From the NCBI GenBank assembly GCA_014380965.1, contig JACMIV010000208.1, positions 1-5,117 of the forward strand: a stretch of DNA of 5,117 nucleotides, read 5' to 3'. This document shows positions 1-5,002 of this stretch, piece by piece. This stretch comes from Rhizobiaceae bacterium. Lineage in GTDB: Bacteria; Pseudomonadota; Alphaproteobacteria; Rhizobiales; Rhizobiaceae. Both the position numbers and the translations under genes were made by a program. Under the pieces are notes generated by a model. The model ran no database searches, had not been told where the DNA came from, and saw nothing but the letters and a program-made list of their open reading frames with translations. Within the stretch, counting starts at the first letter, position 1; each line of letters begins with the position of its first letter.

Positions 1-449
1 GCCGCGGCGAGCGTCGCCGCTATGTAGCCGAGGTCGCGATAGGGCGGGTAACGCCCCCAGGTCGCCGCGCCGCCTGCGCCGAGGTCGAAGAGGATGGCTG
101 CGGGGACGATCGGAACGCGGTGCGGACCGACGGCGAATCCGCGCCCGCGCTCGCGCAGATACGCCTGGACGCCCGAGGCGGCATCGAGGCCGAAGGCGGA
201 GCCGCCTGCGAGCACGAGGGCATCGACGGCTTGGACGGTGTTCTCGGGGGCAAGAAGGTCCGTTTCGCGCGTGCCCGGCGCGCCGCCCATGACATGGACG
301 GCGGCTATTGCGGGTTCCTCGCAGAGGATGACGGTCACACCGCTGCGGAGAGGTTCGTTGCGAGCGTTGCCGACGACAAGACCGGCGACGTCGGTGAGGA
401 GATTGCGCGGACCTCGGCCGAAAGGGCGGCTCCGGTGGTCCTCGCTCAC
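1..449 (-). CDS. P1/S58-family peptidase (DmpA/NylC-like), N-terminal part, runs off left edge
   Basis: The reverse strand from 449 downwards reads open for 149 codons to the window edge, so only the N-terminal part is present. Seen: an early segment NLLTDVAGLVVGNA (residues 17-30), then GVTVILCEE (37-45), VHVMGGAPGTRETDLL (51-66), VDALVLAGGSAFGLDAASGV (75-94) and VPIVPAAILFDL (112-123). These match the start of the S58/P1 family (DmpA L-aminopeptidase/D-esterase, beta-peptidyl aminopeptidases, NylC oligoamide hydrolase). Family members are about 320-380 residues and mature by self-cleavage before a nucleophilic Ser/Thr near residue 250, so the catalytic residue lies outside the window. The start is GTG at 449-447; it overlaps the stop of the upstream solute-binding protein gene as GTGA (4 bases), which suggests translational coupling. 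The Shine-Dalgarno is weak, which fits coupling. Family assignment is firm; substrate is unknown. The gene is missed if only ATG starts are used, because the first in-frame ATG (residue 54) lies inside conserved sequence. Confidence 0.88.
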   Translation of the reverse strand, partial: MSEDHRSRPFGRGPRNLLTDVAGLVVGNARNEPLRSGVTVILCEEPAIAAVHVMGGAPGTRETDLLAPENTVQAVDALVLAGGSAFGLDAASGVQAYLRERGRGFAVGPHRVPIVPAAILFDLGAGGAATWGRYPPYRDLGYIAATLAA

Positions 450-1525
450 CCGCCGGTCTCGACGACGAAGTCCGTGCCGTCGAAGCGATAGGACCGGAAA
501 AGGTCGAGATCGGAATCTCCTTCGGCATCGAAGCCGACGGCGCCGAGGGCCGTGTCGAAGCGTGTCGCCCCCAGCACGACCGAAACCTCGCGGGCGGAGG
601 TCTTCGCGGAGCGGACGGCGGCGGCGGCGATCTCCGTTGCCGCGACTGCCGGGCCGAAATAGCCGAACCGGGCATCGGGAGAGGTCGCCTCCGCCGCGGG
701 GATGGCGTCGAAGCGCGACAGGGGTGCGAGGGCAGTGACGCCCGTCATGAGCGGCACGTCCGGATTGGGCTCGTCCAATAGCGCCTCACCGCCGACGATC
801 TCGAGGGCGAGATCGAGCGAGGCGGCGTCGCGAGCGATGATCGCGACGTCCTGCCGGTCGCCGGCTATGAAGAGACGCGTGACGCCGGTGCCGAGGATGC
901 GGCGGACGAGACCGAACTGCTTCTCCTCCGCCGGGCGAAACGTGTCGATCGTCGCCGGGCGCATTCCTTGGGCCTCGACACGGGTGCGGACGGCGTCCGC
1001 CAGTCCCCGGCCGTAGAGCGTGCCGTCGTCGACGATGCCGAAGGGCACCTCGCGCCACCGCGTGGCCAGGAGCGCGGCGATTGCGTCCGCTTCGGCGTCC
1101 GAGCGCGGCGCGAGGCGCCAGACGAGGTAGCCCGTCTTCCGGCGTCGGTCGGTGAAGCGATTGGCGCGCACGCCGACGGCGACGACGGGGATGCCGGCCT
1201 TGGTCAGCAGCGGAAGGGCAGCCGCCATCTCCTCGGTGCAGATGAACCCGGCCACCGCGTCGACATTCGCGGCGATGAGGGCGTCGGCGGCACGGGTGCC
1301 GCCTTCGAGCGAGCATTCGGTGTCCGCCTCGACGATCGACACGCCTGTCTTGCCCATCGCCGCAGCCCTTGCGCCGGCAAAGACCTGCGCGCCGAGGATC
1401 GCCGATGCGCCGGTTGCGGGTGCCGCGATCCCGATCCGGACGGGGACGGCATCCTGCGGCAGGGCGGAACCCGACGAGGACAGGATGGCGGCAAGCGTCA
1501 GGGCGAGGGAGCGCAGCTCGGTCAT
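446..1525 (-). CDS. Type I periplasmic solute-binding protein, branched-chain amino acid ABC transporter class (LivJ/LivK-like)
   Basis: A 359-residue exported binding protein, expected to capture a small solute in the periplasm and deliver it to an ABC importer. Residues 1 to about 22 look like a signal peptide (Arg5, then a hydrophobic SLALTLAAIL stretch and small residues before LPQDA). The mature protein opens with VRIGIAAPATGASAILG (29-45), typical of the family. Further family blocks are VDAVAGFICTEEMAAALPLL (88-107), GIPVVAVG (111-118), YLVWRLAPRSDAEAD (133-147), YGRGLADAVRTRVEAQG (171-187) and the C-terminal LGAVGFDAEGD (327-337). Cys71 and Cys96 are 25 apart, the spacing I recall for the disulfide of E. 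coli LIV-binding protein. The usual SATNP-like ligand strand is replaced by GVRANRFTD, so the ligand may not be a branched-chain amino acid. ATG at 1525 is the only nearby in-frame start. No permease or ATPase gene is visible; the next gene is a P1 peptidase overlapping by 4 bases. Confidence 0.9.
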   Translation of the reverse strand: MTELRSLALTLAAILSSSGSALPQDAVPVRIGIAAPATGASAILGAQVFAGARAAAMGKTGVSIVEADTECSLEGGTRAADALIAANVDAVAGFICTEEMAAALPLLTKAGIPVVAVGVRANRFTDRRRKTGYLVWRLAPRSDAEADAIAALLATRWREVPFGIVDDGTLYGRGLADAVRTRVEAQGMRPATIDTFRPAEEKQFGLVRRILGTGVTRLFIAGDRQDVAIIARDAASLDLALEIVGGEALLDEPNPDVPLMTGVTALAPLSRFDAIPAAEATSPDARFGYFGPAVAATEIAAAAVRSAKTSAREVSVVLGATRFDTALGAVGFDAEGDSDLDLFRSYRFDGTDFVVETGG

Positions 1526-1568
1526 GGCGGGAGCATAGCCGGGCGCGAAGGCGAGATCGAGACGGGGC

Positions 1569-1593
1569 CGCGCGGTTTCGAAGGGACCGCGCG
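1569..1593. repeat. Inverted repeat, 8-bp arms with 9-bp centre, upstream of the binding-protein gene
   Basis: CGCGCGGT at 1569-1576 is the exact reverse complement of ACCGCGCG at 1586-1593, with nine bases between. It lies 44 bp upstream of the binding-protein ATG on its transcribed side. The size (25 bp, dyad) would suit a dimeric repressor or activator site, or a GC hairpin in the 5' leader. Function is inferred only; GC-rich sequence makes such arms easier to get by chance. Confidence 0.4.
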
Positions 1594-1634
1594 CTAACGG
1601 ACCGTGGCTCTTTTTCTCGTCTACCCCTGTGCGA

Positions 1635-1662
1635 CGCAGACGGCCCGTGCGAAACGTCTGCG
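1635..1662. repeat. Inverted repeat, 8-bp arms with 12-bp centre, upstream of the flavin reductase gene
   Basis: CGCAGACG at 1635-1642 is exactly complementary to CGTCTGCG at 1655-1662. Its right arm shares bases 1659-1662 with the left arm of the next inverted repeat (1659-1682), so in RNA the two stems could not form together. It may be a regulator binding site or part of a leader switch; no ligand or protein can be named. It does not resemble the conserved blocks of the FMN riboswitch. Confidence 0.45.
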
Positions 1663-1682
1663 CCTGTCTTATGTGAGGCGCA
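1659..1682. repeat. Inverted repeat, 7-bp arms with 10-bp centre, overlapping the previous one
   Basis: TGCGCCT at 1659-1665 is exactly complementary to AGGCGCA at 1676-1682. It ends 41 bp before the TTG start of the flavin reductase, a usual place for an operator or a 5' leader stem. The centre (GTCTTATGTG) is AT-richer than its surroundings and includes a weak -10-like TATGTG at 1670-1675, but no matching -35 is evident. Confidence 0.45.
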
Positions 1683-1712
1683 AAGTCGCCCCGCGCGCGA
1701 CACCCTCAAGAC

Positions 1713-1719
1713 GAGGAAG
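1713..1719 (+). promoter_or_regulatory. Ribosome binding site deciding the TTG start of the flavin reductase
   Basis: The purine-rich GAGGAAG ends 4 bases before TTG at 1724-1726; its AGGA core (1714-1717) sits 6 bases before that codon. No comparable signal precedes any in-frame start further upstream, so this fixes the start of the flavin reductase. Confidence 0.7.
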
Positions 1720-1723
1720 ACAC

Positions 1724-2218
1724 TTGCTGACGAGTTCTACGATAGACGGCCTCGCGTTTCGCGAGGCGATGAGCCGGTTTGCCGCGGCCGTCCATCTGGT
1801 GACGAGCGACGGGCCGGCCGGCCGGCGCGGCGTGACGGCGACCTCGGTCTGTTCGGTCTCCGACAGCCCGGCGACGATCCTCGTCTGCCTCAATACGTCG
1901 AGCGTTGCCAATCTGAAGTTCGAGGCCAACGGCTGCTTTGCCGTCAATCTCCTCTCGTCGCGGGACGAAGCGCTCTCGCGCGCCTTTGCCGGGGAAGGCG
2001 ATCTCTCGCCGGAGGAGCGCTTCGCATGCGGTGGGTTCGAGCCGCTGGCGACGGGAGCGCCGGTTCTCGCCACCGCTCTTGCCGCGTTCGACTGCCGCCT
2101 CGTCGAGACGCGGATCGTTGCCACACATCACGTGATGATCGGCGAGGTCGCTGGTCTCCGACTCGGCGATCCGGGCGACGCTTTGATCTACCGCGACCGA
2201 GGCTATCTCCACCTCTGA
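1724..2218 (+). CDS. Flavin reductase-domain protein (NAD(P)H:FMN oxidoreductase, RutF/HpaC-like)
   Basis: A 164-residue protein made up almost entirely of the flavin-reductase-like FMN-binding split-barrel domain. Seen: FREAMSRFAAAVHLVTSDG (12-30), GVTATSVCSVSDSPATILVC (36-55), ANGCFAVNLLSSRDEALSRAF (68-88), the THHVMIGEV block (135-143) with the conserved His, and the terminal LIYRDRGYLHL (154-164). Length and block order fit small reductases such as RutF and HpaC, which use NAD(P)H to make free reduced flavin for a partner monooxygenase. The start is TTG at 1724 with GAGGAAGA just upstream; this yields the usual family length. No partner oxygenase is visible. It lies 160 bp upstream of a molybdenum-hydroxylase maturation cluster on the same strand; whether it is co-transcribed is unclear because a GC-rich hairpin lies between. 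Domain assignment is firm, the physiological role open. Confidence 0.88.
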   Translation: MLTSSTIDGLAFREAMSRFAAAVHLVTSDGPAGRRGVTATSVCSVSDSPATILVCLNTSSVANLKFEANGCFAVNLLSSRDEALSRAFAGEGDLSPEERFACGGFEPLATGAPVLATALAAFDCRLVETRIVATHHVMIGEVAGLRLGDPGDALIYRDRGYLHL

Positions 2219-2257
2219 GCGGGAGATAAGCTTCCTCGGACGGCAGGATGCTTGCGT

Positions 2258-2275
2258 GCCGGACGTCCGTCCGGC
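2258..2275 (+). terminator. GC-rich hairpin after the flavin reductase gene, possible weak terminator
   Basis: GCCGGAC (2258-2264) and GTCCGGC (2269-2275) form a perfect 7-bp stem with a 4-base loop, 40 bp after the flavin reductase stop. It is flanked by the direct repeat CTTGCG (2251-2256 and 2275-2280). There is no uninterrupted T run after it, so it may be a weak terminator, a processing or stabilising stem, or an operator. Confidence 0.35.
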
Positions 2276-2365
2276 TTGCGGTTCTGGCGGCCCGGCGCAT
2301 ATGTGGGCCAACGCCGTTCGATCGAATGTCCGTACGCCCGTTTCGGAGTCGCGACAGCATTTTCC

Positions 2366-2370
2366 AAGGA
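2366..2370 (+). promoter_or_regulatory. Ribosome binding site deciding the GTG start of the coxD-like gene
   Basis: AAGGA lies 8 bases before GTG at 2379-2381, an ideal spacing. An ATG at 2374 is followed within two codons by a stop in its frame, so it cannot start the gene. Confidence 0.75.
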
Positions 2371-2378
2371 CCGATGAC

Positions 2379-3320
2379 GTGACAGACCGCCGTGCCCTTC
2401 CGACCTCCATCGATGCGACCGAGGCTCTGCTCGACAGGGAGAACTACGTCGCCGACCGTGCACTCGCGACGGTGCTGTTCCTGTCGCTGAAAATGGGCCG
2501 GCCGCTGTTTCTCGAAGGCGAGGCGGGCGTTGGCAAGACCGAAATCGCCAAGGTCCTCGCCTCGGCGCTCGACCGGCCCCTGATCCGGCTGCAGTGCTAT
2601 GAGGGGCTCGACGTCTCCTCGGCTCTCTACGAGTGGAACTATGCAGCGCAGATGATCGAGATCCGGATGCGCGAGGCCTCCGGCGATCTCTCCAAGGACG
2701 CCATGCGCTCGGATATCTTCTCGGAGCGATTCCTCATCCGCCGGCCGATCCTCCAGGCGCTGGAGGGCGAGCCCGGCCGGGCGCCCGTGCTTCTCATCGA
2801 CGAACTCGACCGGACGGACGAGGCCTTCGAGGCGTTCCTGCTCGAAATTCTATCCGACAACCAGGTGACCATTCCCGAACTCGGCACGATCCGCGCGGCC
2901 GAACCGCCGATCGTCATCATCACCACCAACCGGACGCGCGAGATCCATGACGCGCTGAAGCGGCGCTGCCTCTATCATTGGGTCGATTATCCCGCCTCCG
3001 GGCGCGAGCTCGAGATCGTGCGCCGCAAGGCGCCGCGGGCGAATGCCGAGCTTGCGGCCGAACTCGTCGCCTTCGTGCAGAAGCTGCGGGCGATCGATCT
3101 CTTCAAGGCGCCGGGCGTTGCCGAGACGATCGACTGGGCCAATGCGCTGACCGAGCTCAACGCCGTCGCGCTCGACCCGTCGCATGTCTCGGACACGCTG
3201 GGCGTGATCCTCAAGTACCAGGACGACATCGCGCGGATGGAGCGCGGCGAGGGCCGCGAGATTCTCGCCGAAGTGAAGCGCGGGGCGGAGGCGAAGCGCG
3301 CAGCGCTTGCGGCCGGCTGA
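2379..3320 (+). CDS. coxD: MoxR-family AAA+ ATPase, CoxD-like, molybdenum hydroxylase maturation
   Basis: A 313-residue cytoplasmic AAA+ ATPase. Seen: N-terminal SIDATEALLDRENYVADRAL (10-29), Walker A GEAGVGKT (47-54, Lys53), the family block LIRLQCYEGLDVSSALYEWN (68-87), FSERFLIRRPILQAL (114-128), Walker B VLLIDELD (137-144, Asp141-Glu142), FLLEILSDNQVTIPELGTI (153-171), sensor 1 ITTNRTR (181-187) and the arginine-finger region LKRRC (193-197). All catalytic motifs are intact. These blocks match CoxD, the MoxR-type ATPase that in Oligotropha helps build the Cu-S-Mo centre of CO dehydrogenase; the same family accompanies other molybdenum hydroxylases, so the client is not proven to be CO dehydrogenase. 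The start is GTG at 2379 with AAGGA 8 bases upstream. The VWA partner begins 7 bases after the stop, indicating one transcript. Family certain; the symbol is by homology only. Confidence 0.9.
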   Translation: MTDRRALPTSIDATEALLDRENYVADRALATVLFLSLKMGRPLFLEGEAGVGKTEIAKVLASALDRPLIRLQCYEGLDVSSALYEWNYAAQMIEIRMREASGDLSKDAMRSDIFSERFLIRRPILQALEGEPGRAPVLLIDELDRTDEAFEAFLLEILSDNQVTIPELGTIRAAEPPIVIITTNRTREIHDALKRRCLYHWVDYPASGRELEIVRRKAPRANAELAAELVAFVQKLRAIDLFKAPGVAETIDWANALTELNAVALDPSHVSDTLGVILKYQDDIARMERGEGREILAEVKRGAEAKRAALAAG

Positions 3321-3327
3321 GGGCGCG

Positions 3328-4605
3328 ATGAGCGAACACGGATCCGTCGCCACCGATTTCAATCGGGCGCCCCTATCGCCCGAGGGGGCGGACCCGGACG
3401 GGCGACTCGCCGACAACATCGCCTATTTCGCGCGGGCCTTGCGGAAGGCGGGGCTGAAGCTCGGTCCCTCCGCGACGCTCGGTGCCATCGAGGCGGTGAA
3501 GGCGGCGGGGCTGTCGACGCGCGAGGATTTCTACTGGACGCTGCATTGCGTGCTCGTCACGCGCCGCGAAGACGACGCCGTCTTTGACGAGGCTTTTCGC
3601 CTCTTCTGGCGCTCGCGCGAGCTGATCGAGAAGATGATCGCGATGTTCTCGCCGCAGGCGCCGCCGCGCGAGACGAAACCCCAAAAGAAGAAGGCCGGTG
3701 AAACGCGCGTCTCAGACGCGATGTTCGAAGGCGCCAAGCCTCGCCAGACCCGGCAGGAGAAGCCCGAGATCGAGATCGACGCGCGACTGACGGTCTCGGG
3801 CGACGAGGTTCTGCGCGCCAAGGACTTCGCGCAGATGTCCCTCACTGAGATCGAGGCTGCGAAGGCGGCGATCGCGAAGCTGGCGCTTCCGGTCGACCGG
3901 GTGCGGACGCGCCGGTTCAGGCCTGACCCCTCCGGCGAGCGCATCGATCCCCGCCGCATGATGCAGGCCTCGATGCGGACCGGCGGCGACCTCATCCTGC
4001 CGAAGTGGAAATCGCGGCGGGAGGTGCATCCGCCGCTCGTCGTGCTTGCGGATATTTCCGGCTCGATGAGCCAGTACAGCCGCATCTTCCTGCATTTCCT
4101 CCATGCGCTGACGGAGAAGCGCCGGCATGTCCACACGTTCCTCTTCGGCACGCGCCTCACCAATGTCACGCGCCAGATGCGCCATCGCGATCCCGACGAT
4201 GCGCTCGACGACTGCGCGGGCGCCGTGAGGGACTGGTCGGGCGGAACGCGGATCGCCGAGGCCTTGCACGAGTTCAACAGGGTGTGGTCGCGGCGCGTCC
4301 TGACGCAAGGGGCGGTTGCGATCCTCATCACCGACGGGCTGGAGCGCGATTCCACCGCCGAGCTCGAAGCCGAGATGGAGCGGCTGCACAAGTCGTCGCG
4401 CCGGCTGATCTGGCTCAATCCGCTCTTGCGCTTCGACGGTTTCTCAGCACGGGCGCAAGGGGTGCGGGCGATGCTGCCGCATGTCGACGAGTTCCGCTCG
4501 GTGCATTCGCTGGAGGCGATGGCCGATCTCTGCGCCGCCTTGTCCGAGCGGGCCGGGCCGGAGACCGATCCGCGGCGCTGGATGGAGGCGGCGGATGCGG
4601 CTTGA
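3328..4605 (+). CDS. coxE: VWA-domain protein, CoxE-like, partner of the MoxR ATPase
   Basis: A 425-residue protein with the CoxE layout. The N-terminal helical part (about 27-110, with LADNIAYFARALRKAGLKLG at 28-47) is followed by a charged, Lys/Glu-rich linker (about 112-150), a helical segment ending near 190, the RTRRFRPDPSGERIDPRRMM block (193-212), and a C-terminal von Willebrand A domain (about 235-405). The MIDAS metal site is complete: DISGS at 242-246, Thr307 in SGGTRI, and Asp336 in LITDG. The C-terminal IWLNPLLR (361-368) is also typical. Such proteins pair with MoxR ATPases as metal-dependent adaptors contacting the client enzyme, here presumably a molybdenum hydroxylase. The ATG at 3328 is chosen because GAGGG overlaps the preceding stop 4 bases upstream; an in-frame TTG at 3307 inside the ATPase gene adds only seven residues and has no ribosome site. 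No signal peptide or membrane segment is seen, so it is probably cytoplasmic. Confidence 0.88.
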   Translation: MSEHGSVATDFNRAPLSPEGADPDGRLADNIAYFARALRKAGLKLGPSATLGAIEAVKAAGLSTREDFYWTLHCVLVTRREDDAVFDEAFRLFWRSRELIEKMIAMFSPQAPPRETKPQKKKAGETRVSDAMFEGAKPRQTRQEKPEIEIDARLTVSGDEVLRAKDFAQMSLTEIEAAKAAIAKLALPVDRVRTRRFRPDPSGERIDPRRMMQASMRTGGDLILPKWKSRREVHPPLVVLADISGSMSQYSRIFLHFLHALTEKRRHVHTFLFGTRLTNVTRQMRHRDPDDALDDCAGAVRDWSGGTRIAEALHEFNRVWSRRVLTQGAVAILITDGLERDSTAELEAEMERLHKSSRRLIWLNPLLRFDGFSARAQGVRAMLPHVDEFRSVHSLEAMADLCAALSERAGPETDPRRWMEAADAA

Positions 4606-4629
4606 GCCGTACCTGCCGATGACACGGGA

Positions 4630-4634
4630 AAGGA
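4630..4634 (+). promoter_or_regulatory. Ribosome binding site of the xdhC-like gene
   Basis: AAGGA within the purine run GGGAAAGGA lies 7 bases before ATG at 4642. The 36-bp gap after the coxE-like stop shows no terminator, so the gene is probably read from the same transcript. Confidence 0.6.
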
Positions 4635-4641
4635 CTTCGCG

Positions 4642-4980
4642 ATGAGCGAGACGTTGAAAACGGCCGAACTCGACGTGCTGAAGACAGCGGAGGCGTGGGC
4701 GCGCGAGGGCCGTGCTCTGGCGCTGGCAACGGTCGTCGAGACTTGGGGCTCGGCGCCGCGCCCGACGGGGAGCCATCTCGTCATCGACGCGGAGGGGCGC
4801 TTCGAGGGCTCGGTCTCCGGCGGCTGCGTCGAGGGCGCGGTGGTCACCGAGGCCCTCGACATCATCCAGTCGGGCATCCCCAAGACCCTGCAATTCGGCG
4901 TCGCCGACGAAACCGCCTGGAAAGTCGGCCTGGCCTGCGGCGGCCGCATCAGCGTCTATGTGGAGCCGCTGGGGGGATGA
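4642..4980 (+). CDS. XdhC/CoxI-family protein, N-terminal domain only
   Basis: A 112-residue protein matching the N-terminal domain of XdhC/CoxI proteins, which bind molybdenum cofactor and present it in sulfurated form for insertion into xanthine-dehydrogenase or CO-dehydrogenase-type enzymes. Seen: LALATVVETWGSAPRPTGSH (26-45), then GSVSGGCVEGAVVTEAL (56-72) with the conserved Cys62, and FGVADETAWKVGLACGGRI (85-103) with Cys99. A full-length XdhC continues into a C-terminal Rossmann domain (whole protein about 230-350 residues); that is absent here and a natural TGA follows GG at 111-112. As I recall, alphaproteobacteria often have this half as a separate gene with a Rossmann half close by, so it need not be broken. 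A palindromic repeat begins about 22 bp after the stop, and what follows is outside the window. Confidence 0.85.
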   Translation: MSETLKTAELDVLKTAEAWAREGRALALATVVETWGSAPRPTGSHLVIDAEGRFEGSVSGGCVEGAVVTEALDIIQSGIPKTLQFGVADETAWKVGLACGGRISVYVEPLGG

Positions 4981-5002
4981 TTTGCTACCCGCTCAAACGT
5001 TT

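Larger units (their letters stand above)
1526..1723. promoter_or_regulatory. Divergent intergenic region between binding-protein gene and flavin reductase gene
   Basis: This 198-bp region separates two genes transcribed away from each other, so it must hold promoters for both. I see three inverted repeats (listed separately) and a run of five T at 1611-1615, but no convincing -35/-10 pair on either strand. An open frame continues upstream of the flavin reductase from a GTG at 1604, but its residues are Arg/Ser-rich and resemble no flavin reductase N-terminus, so I treat it as noncoding. Confidence 0.6.
2219..2378 (+). promoter_or_regulatory. Intergenic region upstream of the coxD-like gene
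   Basis: This 160-bp gap holds a GC hairpin (2258-2275), a perfect 10-bp palindrome TTCGATCGAA (2317-2326) and a ribosome binding site AAGGA (2366-2370). A weak promoter-like pair is TTGCGG (2276-2281) and TATGTG (2300-2305) with an 18-bp spacer, far from consensus and given only as a candidate. A frame open through this gap joins the ATPase gene, but the true start is the GTG at 2379. Confidence 0.5.

Noticed and set aside
94..738. A 214-codon plus-strand open frame across the left-edge genes
   Set aside because: Its product is Arg/Pro/Ser-rich and low in complexity, and the opposite strand encodes clear peptidase and binding-protein sequence.
1586..1615. Intrinsic terminator formed by GC-rich sequence followed by the T run at 1611-1615
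   Set aside because: The T run is 17 bases away from the inverted repeat arm, and no gene on the plus strand ends here.
1604..1723. An N-terminal extension of 40 residues on the flavin reductase from a GTG at 1604
   Set aside because: It has no ribosome site, an Arg/Ser-rich composition unlike the family, and would make the protein longer than usual, while TTG at 1724 has a good ribosome site.
1621..1723. FMN riboswitch upstream of the flavin reductase
   Set aside because: The conserved FMN-aptamer blocks are not seen; only simple inverted repeats are present.
2256..2378. An N-terminal extension of 41 residues on the coxD-like ATPase
   Set aside because: The extra residues match no family sequence and overlap the hairpin at 2258-2275; GTG at 2379 has AAGGA at ideal spacing.
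3531..4949. A 472-codon open frame on the minus strand across the coxE-like and xdhC-like genes
   Set aside because: It is Ser/Arg/Ala-rich with no recognisable domain and lies antisense to two genes with intact catalytic motifs; long antisense frames are expected at this GC content.
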